Source of the DNA: Bimastos eiseni
Lineage: Eukaryota > Annelida > Clitellata > Crassiclitellata > Lumbricidae
Reading direction: 5' to 3'
Length of the DNA stretch: 64,000 bases
NCBI GenBank assembly: GCA_959347315.1
Contig: OY365807.1
Span: forward strand, 28,674,868 to 28,738,867
Below the pieces are notes generated by a model, which was not told where the DNA came from, ran no database searches, and was given only the letters and a program-made list of their open reading frames with translations. The position numbers were made by a program, and so were the translations under genes. Positions 37,801-46,945 of this stretch are shown in pieces; position 1 is the first letter of the stretch, and the number at the start of each line of letters is the position of its first letter.

Positions 37801-38171
37801 AATTATCAAACGTGCCAGTGGAACGGTTCAATCCAGGGCCAGAAAGACAGAGTCAGTTCTTGCAAACAAAAGTGAAACATGCTGCAGTGCCCCAAACACT
37901 TGGGAAGTTATCAAACGTGCCAGTGGAACGGTTCAATCCAGGGCCACAAAGACAGAGTCAGTTCTCACAAACAAAAGTGAAACATGCTGCAGTGCCCCAA
38001 ACACTTGGGAAATTATCAAATGTGCCAGTGGAACGGTTCAATCCAGGGCCAGAAAGACAGAGTCAGTTATCACAAACAAAAGTGAAACATTTAACCTCAG
38101 AGTCAGCAAAATTTCAACAAACGCCTGTGGAACGCTTTAACCCGGGGCCTAACAGACAAAATAAAGCTTAA
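24561..38171 (+). CDS. Zasp/PDLIM- or synaptopodin-2-like PDZ protein with long repeat tail, no LIM seen (843 aa)
   Basis: Exons 24561-24773, 28375-28526, 30328-30406, 35593-35800, 36292-38171. Splice sites are GT-AG and the four junction phases (0, 2, 0, 1) all fit. The ATG at 24561 has an in-frame TGA at 24549-24551 just upstream, which fixes the start. Residues about 39-122 are a PDZ domain with the [13 protein letters not shown] ligand-binding loop and [15 protein letters not shown], closest to ALP/Enigma/Zasp or synaptopodin-2 PDZ domains, which bind alpha-actinin at Z-discs and stress fibres. Residues about 149-217 hold YETSPTT repeats. The last exon (626 residues) is Q/P/S-rich and ends in eight VERFNP motifs at residues 586, 622, 657, 692, 727, 762, 797 and 830. 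No LIM domain or clear ZM motif appears. A muscle or actin scaffold role is inferred. Confidence 0.85.
26132..26172 (+). repeat. GGA/GAA purine tract
   Basis: (GAG)n-type polypurine run, AAGGAAGAGGAGGAGGAGGA and on. Confidence 0.8.
27603..27633. repeat. Short inverted repeat, 11-bp arms
   Basis: CCCCTTATTCG at 27603-27613 pairs with CGAATAAGGGG at 27623-27633 across a 9-base loop. It lies immediately before the larger palindrome at 27657. Confidence 0.8.
27657..27700. repeat. Perfect palindrome, 21-bp arms with 2-base centre
   Basis: 27657-27677 (TTTTCTGATGCATTGCGCAG plus A) is the exact reverse complement of 27680-27700, with CA between. GATGCATT words also repeat directly just upstream (27633-27659). 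No flanking duplication identified. Confidence 0.9.
28882..29720. mobile_element. Non-autonomous hAT-like transposon with GGTCTTGGTCTCGG arrays, 839 bp
   Basis: Perfect 8-bp duplications GTCTAAGC at 28874-28881 and 29721-29728. Ends CAGGGATGTGATCTCGAGACC (left) and CAGTGTTGGGCACGAGACC (right, reverse complement). Both subterminal regions (28895-29070 and 29595-29710) carry many copies of GGTCTTGGTCTCGGACC-like words. Such words are candidate transposase-binding repeats. No transposase. It lies in the second intron of the PDZ gene. Confidence 0.88.
30518..30572 (+). repeat. CAA/TAA trinucleotide microsatellite
   Basis: (ACA)n followed by (ATA)n, in the intron after PDZ-gene exon 30328-30406. 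Confidence 0.9.
30866..31015 (+). repeat. 30-bp minisatellite, five copies
   Basis: Unit GCTACGTCAATGGCTGACGG followed by CGACTATTAT. Each unit carries TACGTCA, the reverse complement of a TGACGTA CRE-like half site. The unit reads [10 protein letters not shown] in one frame, but no splice signals join it to a gene. Intronic in the PDZ gene. Confidence 0.9.
31165..31400 (+). repeat. Degenerate GTAGATA-rich tandem repeat
   Basis: Repeated AGTAGATAGTAGATAATACA and ACAGTAGATAGGA words with variable spacing, directly followed by the AAT microsatellite. Confidence 0.8.
31429..31535 (+). repeat. AAT microsatellite ending in AAG
   Basis: About 30 AAT triplets followed by (AAG)5. Intronic in the PDZ gene. 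The minus-strand poly-tyrosine frame here is an artefact of the repeat. Confidence 0.92.
31894..33940. mobile_element. Non-autonomous hAT-like transposon, 2047 bp
   Basis: Perfect 8-bp duplications CCTCAGGA at 31886-31893 and 33941-33948. Ends CATAGGCGGAGACTTGG (left) and CACGGGCGGAAACTTAGG (right, reverse complement), with a G-run then GGACAG next to each. No transposase is recognisable in 2 kb; the longest internal frame (32825-33088, minus) is anonymous. Located in the third intron of the PDZ gene. Confidence 0.83.
34071..34106 (+). repeat. CA microsatellite
   Basis: About 17 CA units, intronic in the PDZ gene. Confidence 0.92.
34464..34564. repeat. Inverted repeat, 23-bp arms
   Basis: 34464-34486 (starts CTGGGAGCTG, ends AGCTGATAG) pairs with 34542-34564 at 22 of 23 positions. 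The 55-base loop holds further GAAGCTAATAG/CAGCTGATTCG variants of the same word. Confidence 0.8.
34724..34876. mobile_element. Fold-back element with 26-bp perfect arms around a TA tract
   Basis: 34724-34749 (AAGTACAGTGATATTGATAT plus GCCCTG) is the exact inverse of 34851-34876. The loop is mostly (TA)n (34757-34813), and another TA tract abuts the left arm (34703-34723). It may be a TA-targeting MITE. TSD not resolvable inside the TA tract. Confidence 0.65.
34900..35590. other. PDZ-gene intron, unrecognised open frames
   Basis: GC-richer block with overlapping frames at 35137-35322, 35199-35480 (plus) and 35115-35339 (minus). None has a recognisable motif. They probably mark an old transposon fragment or chance openness. 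The acceptor of PDZ-gene exon 35593-35800 follows (CTGAACAG). Confidence 0.4.
35656..35775 (+). repeat. In-exon 24-bp repeat coding [14 protein letters not shown]
   Basis: Five to six units of about 24 bp (residues T-Y-E-T-S-P-T/S-T) inside PDZ-gene exon 35593-35800. Most differences between units are third-position synonymous changes (TAC/TAT, GAA/GAG, ACG/ACT, TCG/TCA, CCG/CCA), which confirms the reading frame. Confidence 0.85.
37395..38160 (+). repeat. In-exon 105-bp repeat coding VERFNPGP units
   Basis: GTGGAACG starts at 37503, 37608, 37713, 37818, 37923 and 38028: exactly 105 bp (35 residues) apart and almost identical. A diverged unit begins at 37395 and a short terminal one at 38127. 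The unit reads [20 protein letters not shown] and then [15 protein letters not shown]. Confidence 0.95.
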
Positions 38172-39482
38172 CAAGGTACGTAAAATTTCGATTAATTCAA
38201 ATTTCTACCAATTAGGCTGAATAATTTTCATAATTTCACTCTCAAACATAGGTGCACCAATAATGTTCACAAGTTTCATCTCAAGCAACATGTGGCAAAT
38301 TGTTATTTAAAAAATTTCAATATTTGCAATCATTGTCATTATTATTAAACGGACAATTTATACAGCGCCGTAACGCAGCCATGCCGCTACCTTGCATTGT
38401 ATCATAACTAGGGTTGTGGAAGTTAACAATTAATTAATCGATTAATCGTCAATTTAATGATTACATTTTGTTGTTAACAATTAGGCCTAATCGAAGATCG
38501 CACGTTATATTTGATAAGTGGACCTGGTACCACAGTCCTTGTAGTTGAAGTACCCCAAGTCCTAAGACACTTGAACTGAAACACGTAACTGTAAAACATA
38601 AATAATCCTAGAAATTTGAATAAATAGCTACAAAGTAGCCACTAATAGCTCAAAAAATATAAATTATACTACTAAAAGATAATCAATGAATAATGTAACT
38701 TTTTTATTTGACATTACTTATTGGGGATACATTTAATGTAGGGTGATAGAAGTTAACAATTAATTAGGTAATCATTAATTCATAATGGTTAACTATCAGG
38801 CAATTATAAAACAAAATATTATAATGGAAACAATTCTCTGTGTGTTTTAGAAGGGAAAAGAGGACCTTGATAAGCAACCTGACGGGCAAATCACGGTCAT
38901 TGTAGAAAATTGCTGCAAACTCAGAAAACAAACTTACATGAAGAATAACATTAAACTATGAACCAACAAAGAGCTGTTATCAAGTTCTCTATGATGTGTT
39001 TGAGTGGTGTTGAAGTGTGTTGTTAGTCACCAAAACCTTACACCTTAAATGGAGAATAAAGTAAAAGTGTTCTAAAATCTACAAGACTTTCAGAAGCATG
39101 GAATTGTTGTAACAAAACTTAGCAAGTCAGAAAGTAGACATTCAGACCATTTGTTATTTAGATTGTAGCAAAGCTGTAACCTTCCTGTAACTGCTGTGCA
39201 TCTAGATAGTCAAATTATTGAACTGTAAGTTTAAGTTTACCTGCCATTGATGTGCATATTAAATTCTGTTTCACTTGACTGTACAATATAAGGAACATAA
39301 TAATAGACAAAGCATGTGACTTGTTGCAAAGAAAGGAGAGTTTTAATTTAGTTACTCCATTTAGTGTGCATTTGCTTTGTATTGAAACGATTTTCAAGTA
39401 GCTTTTAAATTTCATATTAAGCTTCTGCCAATAATTTATATTGTTGTGTTAATGTTTGACAGTAATGTATGTCTCAAATAAA
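38172..39482 (+). other. Probable spliced 3' UTR of the PDZ gene
   Basis: Four bases after the TAA (38169-38171) comes a strong donor, AACAAG|GTACGT (exon end 38175). A matching acceptor, TGTGTTTTAG, ends at 38850, and AATAAA signals follow at 39055-39060 and 39477-39482. A junction this close to the stop would not be expected to trigger nonsense-mediated decay. Alternatively the donor may serve isoforms that skip this stop. This is inference without transcript data. Two TAGGG/GAAGTTAACAATTAATTA patches lie at 38410-38460 and 38738-38800. Confidence 0.45.
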
Positions 39483-40669
39483 AAAATTCTTTAATTTTGC
39501 ATACATCACTTCCAAACTCTGTAAAACCTTCAACATAGCTGACTAAATTATTTACACCAAATACTGCATACTAACCAAGTATTGCATTTTTTCCATATGT
39601 GCCAGTTTATAGAATGTTCTTCTTAAACTATGTTGAAATCATGTTGGAGGAAGTTCCCACTACAGAAGCTAATCTTACAGATGATAACAAGCAGAATTGT
39701 CATTGGAATTGTAACTGGCAAGCTATTGTTCTGGCATATGTTGTACAAGGCATTGACCAATGGCACACCAAAATAACCCATTATCAGGTCAACACTAAAA
39801 AGATCAAGAGACGATGGTGGATAAGCAATTTGAAAGAGGCAAGTTGAGATCGAAATGACACAGGCGATTGAGCAAAGTAGACAGACAGAGATATCCAAAA
39901 ATAGGTCTAGTAATTAAAAAGGCTTGGTCCTGATTTAGATATGACCATATAAGAACATCAGAGGACCTCACTGAATAATTATAAGTCTGGAGAATAAAAA
40001 TTGATTTTAAGTTTGGTGGTTGATCAGAGACCAAAGTCTAATAAACTATGAACCCAATCTGAAACTAATTCTTTGCTAATATAAACACAGGGGTTATAAG
40101 TTCAGATTTGGATGCATTATTAATCGTTCTAACCAAAGAGCTCTGAACTCTCTGCATCTTAAGCATTTTGAACTTATTGATACCAATAAGAAGGAAGATG
40201 GAGTTATCTAAGCACACCCAAAATCACGGAGCAAACCCCAAACTTCAGACACACAATTGCCCATCAAAGAACCTCCTGGCAAGGAAATGTTGTGACATGA
40301 TGAAACCAGCTAGACACTGCAGTAATGCATAGCACAGATTCACCAGCATTCACCCAGTATTTGTGGACTAGCAAACCAAATTAAATTCAGCTTAAACAGG
40401 TCAGACACAGGTCTAGCTGAACATAAACAACCTTCACAAGACAGTGCTCATAAACATTAATAACATAAATAAACAAAATTTCATTGAATTCACAGACAAT
40501 CAAATAAACATACATCTCAACCTCAAATTCTCTTAAATGAGCCAAAGTATGTACAGCAATATCTGCACATTCTGGTAAAATCCATCAGTCAACCTGACCA
40601 GCTGATACAATTCTTTAGGCCAGCACTGACAACAGTGAACACATCAACTACTGCCTTCACGTCTGTAAC
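39483..40669. other. Space between the convergent PDZ and COX19 genes
   Basis: Open frames at 39599-39847 (plus) and 39623-40034 (minus) overlap on opposite strands without recognisable motifs. Part may be COX19 3' UTR. No terminal repeats found. Confidence 0.4.
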
Positions 40670-43600
40670 CTAAGATTTCGGAGAATTGTTCTGTTGCTTG
40701 GCATCGCTTCCTGTTTTCTCAGTAACTTCATTGAATCCAAGCTTATTCCAGTCTTCTCTGGCCATAAGATTTCTGCAAAAAATTTTGGTAAATGGTAGAA
40801 TAATAGAATTTTAAATACAGTCTGGACTGAAAATGAATAAATAGCTAAATTAATACATTACTGTTGAAATCGAGCGCAAGACAGTATGGCAAATTCACGA
40901 TTGTATACCTAAGCTCAAAAAGATTAGCTTCAAGAAACAAACATAATCTTTCTATGACACCATACAGATTTTCAACCTTTACAAGAATTATTTCAGCTAA
41001 GGGTTTCAATCACCAATGGAGCTGCGTAATTTCATGTTAATTGTAATTGGAAATGTATAGATGGAAAAAGGGAAAGACAGCAATAGAAAAGCAGATATAA
41101 AACACAAGCAACAAATGATCTTCATCAGAATATGCATGTTTAGCTAAAACAGCAAAGCAGATGCTCCTTTGATAAATAATCACTAGTAATGCTTCAAAAA
41201 GATGTCTCACGCCAATGCCTAAATGATGAAACATCGGTCAGAATCAATTAACAGAGGAACTCGTACTTTTATACAGCAGTCAATGGAGCGCTAATAAGAT
41301 ATTTGTCATTCTTCCTAAACTGCAATACGACATAAAAAGCCAGACTCCCAATAATAATTCCTACTTTTCCATGCGGCACTGCAAATACTCTTTTGCTTGC
41401 GGACGACAAAGTGAATTCTCAGAATTATTTTCCCGAAGACATCGCATGTATCGAGCCATGAAATCCTTGCATTCGGCTGTTAAAGACATGTTAATTACAC
41501 AAATAACCATTTATACCATATCATGCATAAGGAATATGAAAAGTATGCATGGCTATATGGTTATTTCTTAATGAATATAACAGACAAAGTATCGAAAGCT
41601 TCAAGAAATTTCTTTTCGCATACTGAACAGTAAAACATCAATGTTGTGTGATTCATTCCTAAAAGTTTTTTATCATATTTAAATATATACAGCGCAGCCA
41701 GTTTAAACACAGAGCCATTCGTCAAGCAGAATAACATTTAAATGCCTCACAGGTAAACAGGTCTCAAATGTACATAGTTCAATATTTAACGCAACAATTA
41801 CGGCCAAAATGCACATTTATTAAGTAGAACAAACACAAAATTTACACACATAAAAATGAACTGTTATTAGGTACAACATTAATGACAGTGTGCACTAAAA
41901 TGTATGGGGAAACCTATGCAGCTTGTCATTAAAGGTTTAACATGTAAAAAAAATGAAGTGCATAACTGCTTTCTATCACTTAAGCAGCTCTGGAACAGGT
42001 CAATAGCACTTCCGAACACCCAGCGATTCAAGTTTAGTAACGAGAACTTAATGGTCAATGGCGTCAAAATTATATATTGGTTATATAACAAAATTCACAC
42101 CAAGAAATCAGTATGGTTGATGCCTGCAGAGACCTGTTCTTTGAAGTTAAGTTGGGACAGGGTGGGAAACCAGTATTGGGCTTTGCTTTTATTAATAAAT
42201 TCAAAGAGCCTAACATACATAACTTTCAAAGCAGTATAGAGAAAAATGACAAAATGGAGATAGGTCTAAAATTGGATATTTGGTCCCTGTGTCCTTGTTT
42301 ATTGATTGGTATGACCGTAGCAATTTTCAGTGCAATTGGAACCTGACCAGCACTGATAGATAAATTAATTGTTGCTAGAGGGTTGTCAGCAAGAATTTGA
42401 AGCATAGGATTAATCAGGTTGGGAAAATATCATCTGGACCAGCAGATTGAGTAGTATTCAGGGAGCGGTACAGAGCTATCAACTATGCACGCGAGTGCAG
42501 GAATAAATGCATGGTGGTTCGAAGTAGTGCGGCGCTGGCCTTGAAAATTTGGTATACAATTTGAAACTATAATTTAAAAGCAAAATGAAAACAGATAGTT
42601 TTTAAACAGGAAATGTTCAATTATCGTCCACTATGGAAAGCGGGTAATATGTATTAGCTATCCTGAGTCTCAAAATCACCGTAATTTAGGTACTAAGTAA
42701 GTATGTTTACAAATTATTTGAGTAAATATTTTAATTTTTTTTATTTCGCTAAAGATTGTTGTTGAAATATTTTTGGTAATTTCTTTAAATCGTTTTTTGG
42801 GACGCAATTGCGTATTTTGTGTCCATGCAGCGCCGTCACTAGCTCGAAGGACCAAGGTGAGACTCAAAAGATTTAAGAGGTTGGGAGTATTTTATCTAGG
42901 ATAAATCTTTCAGTAGCCGAAAGTTTGGCTACAAAATAAAAAAACATTTTACTTCTGTGACCAAACACATAAAATTTCACGGGCGAATACCTTAGCGCAT
43001 GCTCAAATTTTGGTGCATGCACAATATCAAACACAAAACATTTTTTAACATGTGGTATGAGTGTCAGTTAGGGTCCGGTATGGCATTGTGAGGGTCGGTT
43101 AAGGTCAGGGTTGGTGTCATTTTTAAATATATGCGATAACCCTTTGGCCTCAAAAGTAATTTCTTCATGTGTTATGTAGCCAAACGTTTGGCTGCAGAAG
43201 CACCATGACTTTTCCATCAAGTCATGAACGAAACTCATGAAGTCGTCTTTAAGCTACGTTTTGAGTAAATTTCCATACATGGAGAATCCTTGCATAATTC
43301 AGGAGTTGTCTGAATGCAGAACATATAGCAAACAGTAAGTCATCCTTTTATAATAATAATATCCTATTCAGTATGACTATCTCCGCAAGAGGCTGGTTGC
43401 AATCTACAGTAAAGGAGCGTTGGTAAAATGCGAACCGGCGAAACGCAAACTGATAAAACGCGAACCATAGGCGCGACGGATCAGGTTAAGGCATCGGTTA
43501 GGGTCAGGGTGGGCATCGTGAGGATCGGTTAGGACTAGGGTTAGTGAAGTTGATGGATAGCGTTCAGGGTCATGGTTAGTATAGTTTACAGATAATTGCC

Positions 43601-43993
43601 AAAAACATTTGGCCGCATGAATAAAAATATAAATGGCAACCATAGGCGCGAATCGGTCGCGTGACCTTTGGCAGCCAATCTTAAACAAATTCGCAAACGG
43701 TTCGCATTTTACCGGTTCGCAGTTCGCATTTTACCCACACCCACAGTAAAGGCGTCAAGCAGGCCATAGTGAGACTAGTAACTTCAAATTGCAAGTGTAA
43801 TGTCCTAAGGAACTACAGGAAAGCTAACCGCTACGACATCACTGTTTCTCTAAGAACTCCCTAACATTTACTTAAATAATACAGACTTATTTTAAAATAC
43901 AGGTCGACTCTAACCTTCATGGTCGAGAGGAAAGCTGCCCTTATCTGGAGGTTTAACATCGCGAAAAGTCTTCTGAAAGTTCATCACAGACAT
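40670..43993 (-). CDS. COX19: COX19, mitochondrial cytochrome c oxidase assembly factor (complete, 97 aa)
   Basis: Minus-strand exons 43993-43915 (ATG at 43993-43991), 41476-41365 and 40772-40670 (TAG). Splice sites are GT-AG and the junction phases (1, 2) agree. Protein starts [20 protein letters not shown], continues FPLDHEAECK, and has two CX9C motifs, [11 protein letters not shown] and [11 protein letters not shown], then [12 protein letters not shown]. Human COX19 is 90 aa with the same [11 protein letters not shown] block and KLGF tail. The twin CX9C cysteines make the two disulfides of a CHCH fold imported through MIA40 into the intermembrane space, where COX19 acts with COX11 in copper delivery to COX1. 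The first intron holds at least three MITEs. Convergent with the PDZ gene. Confidence 0.96.
42525..42841. mobile_element. hAT-like MITE, TAGTG(A)CGGCGCTG family, copy A, 317 bp
   Basis: Ends TAGTGCGGCGCTGG (left) and TAGTGACGGCGCTGCATGG (right, reverse complement). 8-bp near-duplications GTTCGAAG (42517-42524) and GCTCGAAG (42842-42849). Second copy at 54048-54225. In the COX19 intron. Confidence 0.8.
42911..43198. mobile_element. MITE with palindromic terminal repeats
   Basis: Left end CAGTAGCCGAAAGTTTGGCT and right end (reverse complement) CTGCAGCCAAACGTTTGGCT, each end nearly self-complementary (AGCCAAACGTTTGGCT). The core has GTTAGGGTC and GTGAGGGTCGGTTAAGGTCA, shared with the element at 43416. 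No target duplication found. Confidence 0.65.
43416..43742. mobile_element. Mutator-like MITE, 327 bp
   Basis: Perfect 10-bp direct repeats ACAGTAAAGG at 43406-43415 and 43743-43752. Ends share GGTAAAATGCGAAC inverted, and the same word is repeated internally at the right end (GGTAAAATGCGAACCG). Long duplications of 9-10 bp suggest the Mutator/MULE superfamily. The core carries GGTTAGGGTCAGGGTGGGCA and AGGGTTAG, telomere-like words. Confidence 0.75.
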
Positions 43994-44719
43994 TCTTGTC
44001 CTTTAATAAATTCGATTGTGTTGCAAGGAGGAACAGACCGTTAAATCAAATATTAAAGCAAATAAATGCTAAGAAGTAATCACCACATTCAAGTCAACAA
44101 CACATCGCATATTTTGCGAGCGATAATATATCCTAAACTCTAATAATCAGTGAATCTATCAATCTGGCTGGGAAGAGATTGAACCTGATCTATATTACTG
44201 TATACCTGGTGGCATCCTTCCCCACAGATGTCGCCCACTCAATTTTTCTCGTTTGATATTAAGTGCGCTGTGTAAAACTCCACGTGCAATGGTTTGATCT
44301 GCAATCATAATTAATCGTCGATTGTCCTTCAAAGTGTAATAAACTTACTGCATTTGTCGTGTAAACAGCAAGAATAGAATGATGTTATCTCTGTAATGAA
44401 TGAATGAATATAATTCAAAGACCTGTTATGCACAGAACTCTCGATAATTATTGTCGCTGGGTTTTTTGGCGATATTCGGGAGCAAGAATTGTCACGTCTG
44501 CTTGACATAGCAAGCTGATTCATTAAACTTTAGCAACGAAGGTAAATTGACAAATAACTATGTCATCGAAACGAAAAATGCCTTTGGAGGTCTAAGGCAT
44601 CGTATTTCCTATTAGAAGCAAACTTTATATTGGGGCGATATCTATGTTTAAGAGTAATTACGTGTACACGAATATTTGATCAGTAATGTAGAACGTAGAT
44701 TCCTTGCATATATTAGTAT
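43994..44719. other. COX19 upstream region
   Basis: Contains the presumed promoter and 5' UTR of COX19. No TATA box placed with confidence. TGAATGAATGAATATAATT at about 44396 is a short GAAT run. Confidence 0.35.
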
Positions 44720-44896
44720 CAGGGCTTGAACTGGGCGGTATGAAACGGTATGCCATGCTGGCACCTCTCCTGGCCGACTGCAAGCATACGTATACTTTTC
44801 CAGACCAAAAAGCCATACATGACGTACATGACGTACAGGAAACGGAGGAATAGTTCTTACCATACCGGGATCTCTTTTTCCCCACTTCATGCCCTG
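44720..44896. mobile_element. hAT-like MITE, 177 bp
   Basis: Perfect 8-bp duplications ATTAGTAT at 44712-44719 and 44897-44904, fitting the hAT NTNNNNAN pattern. Ends CAGGGCTTGAACTGGG (left) and CAGGGCATGAAGTGGG (right, reverse complement), 14 of 16 matching. A 9-bp word, CATGACGTA, is tandemly repeated in the middle. Starts 727 bp upstream of the COX19 start codon. Confidence 0.92.
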
Positions 44897-45399
44897 ATTA
44901 GTATTAATTGAACATTAGCGCATCATTTCTTGTTAGAAATTAGACAGCTCGTTCTAAACAACTTGCCCAGCATTAATAATACCAATGCCACAAAATTGCA
45001 ATGGTTTTTTCATGAATGTTTAATTATTGGTAAGAAATATAGGTTAACCTCTATAATCCTGTGTATAGTCAGTGCACATAGACATAATTATATTATATTT
45101 TATGTACATTATTATTTTTATTATTATTATACGAGTGTGTATGTTTGATATGGATAACGGCCTTGTGTTGTTACAGAATACCGATCACTTACTGACGCTT
45201 AAGCGGTTTTCGGCGCTATAAATGCAAAAGATATTTATTGTGAAATCGTCATCATAGTCGTTGGTTCTCGGGTGTAGCCATCAGCCAAAGGGAGGCAGCT
45301 CTGCAGCTCACACAATCGTAAGCGCCATCTGGAGCCCTGATCGTATGATGTAAATGGATCGTCATTATTTGTCTGTTTACTATTATCAAGCGCGAGTGG

Positions 45400-45535
45400 T
45401 CTTAACAGTGTATGTTGCGTGCGAGGTTTCTGGATCTTTTTGACGTTTTCTGCTGTTCTGAAATCTGAAGACATCTTTCGTCGTGTAATAACAAGCTACA
45501 AAGATTTCAACTAGAAGTTGGATCTACTGATTAAG
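45400..45535 (+). other. Candidate 5' non-coding exon of TMEM184
   Basis: A strong donor, CTGATTAAG|GTAATT, at 45535/45536 follows a CpG-containing segment. TMEM184's first coding exon has an acceptor in front of its ATG, so an upstream non-coding exon must exist. This is the best site I see, but it would need an 11.8-kb intron. Weak inference. Confidence 0.25.
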
Positions 45536-45539
45536 GTAA

Positions 45540-46377
45540 TTTTAGATGATAAATTCAAAGGAATGGTAGTCTTTTTTGTGTAGTGCTTGATTTCACTATT
45601 CGATGTGGGTTTATTCGCAATTAGCTTGTCTGGTATTAGATCGAGGCAAAGGAGTTAGTGCGATCAATTACTTAAATTACCATTCTGTCATGAGCGTTTT
45701 TGTAAAAACGTCTTCTGTCCAGTTGACGTATACGTGTGCATCTATTCTGTGTCTACAGGAGGCTATGGACACGGCAGCTGGCCTACGATTTAAACTTAGG
45801 TAGGCGTACACGTAATTGTTGGTTGTAACATATTCGAAATTCGTTCACTAAAATCGAACATGAGACTACAATCTGTTGGTTCGCCTTATGTAGCCGTAGA
45901 CGGTGTATTTGGCGAAGTAAATGTAGTTGACTTATAGCATACTTGATATTAGACTGTCGTTTCATTAACCCGTTTGTGCCGTTGCAAGTTTGCGTTCACG
46001 GCAAGCGACTTTGTTCTGGAGACAATATAAGAACAATAGTGACCTTGTGCTATTATTAATTAGAATCATCTAGGATTGATATAAAGAAATGTTGTCATCC
46101 TGGATGAAAGTAGCGGACACTGGTGGTTCAGTGTTGCAAGTTGTTGTTATTTACATTGCAAATTGTAGGCCTATATTGTACACATTTTGTGTGCAATTTG
46201 CAATTCTATTGTGTAACAAATAGTCTTTTCAACAGATGGCCTTTCTACATTAGAGGCAGACATCGTCTTTGTTCAATTATCTCTAATAGTCACATATTTC
46301 ATGCACTTTTTTTGACATTTTAAAGTTTTTATTAATGATTGTAAACAAACCTGAAGTGATGATAGGCAGCCTTCTGT
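45540..46377. other. No gene recognised
   Basis: AT-rich sequence with only short unmatched frames. One TAGGCCTA at about 46167. Confidence 0.4.
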
Positions 46378-46577
46378 GGTGTTTTGAGTCAGCTTTACGC
46401 TGATGACATTCAGGTTTATCTGTGTTGTGTATTTTTTTAATGCTCTGACAGCAGTAGCCACAAAGCAACATGCTATGGAGGTGCTTGGCAATTGGATGTC
46501 GTCCAATTGTCTGCGCCTCAACACTTGCAAGATGAAACTGAGTAATGGGCAGCAGCTGAAAAGGCCGACCAAATAAT
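46378..46577 (+). mobile_element. LINE reverse transcriptase remnant with YADD motif
   Basis: Plus-strand reading from 46387 gives SQLYADDIQVYL, the catalytic palm motif of non-LTR reverse transcriptases. After a frame break, LGNWMSSNCLRLNTCKMKLS and GQQLKRPTK follow, matching the usual W(M/L)SSN.L.LN..KTE segment. The frames are broken, so it is dead. Confidence 0.8.
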
Positions 46578-46587
46578 GCTCCTTCAG

Positions 46588-46945
46588 ATGTCAATCAGTC
46601 AATCAATGAAACTTGATATAGCACCGCTTCAAGAAATCTACTCAGTGGCACTCCCAATCCGACCAAGGAAGACAGTTTTAAGAGAAGTGTAGAAAGAAGA
46701 CGAGGAGTTCCTAGGTAAAAGCCAAAGGTCCAGAGGAGGGCCATTCCAAGGGGTAGGGCCCACAGCAGAAAAGACATGATGCTACAGCAGAGCAGTGCAT
46801 GAGAATGGAATGCTGAGAAGCCTTGTACTGGAAACTCTGGATATGCTTTTTCAAGCAGCTTAGAACTATTCTTTATTGCCACAGTATTGGACTGGGAGCG
46901 TCTCCGAGTAGGTCATCACGGAGGGGCATTATGTAAAAAGTCCTA
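46588..46945 (+). repeat. Interspersed repeat, TATAGCGCC family, copy B
   Basis: Starts TCAATCAGTCAATCAATG, ACTTGATATAGCACCGCTTC, ATCTACTCAGTGGCACTCCC. The body aligns with copy A at 4562. Its right end (GGGAGCGTCTCCGAGTAGGTC to GGGGCATTATG, with a GAATGAACGAAT tail) resembles the left end inverted. It directly follows the LINE remnant. Confidence 0.75.

Noticed and set aside
38405..38820. Possible hAT element starting TAGGGTTGTGGAAGTTAAC
   Set aside because: A second, similar word occurs at 38738 in direct, not inverted, orientation. No inverted right end or 8-bp duplication.
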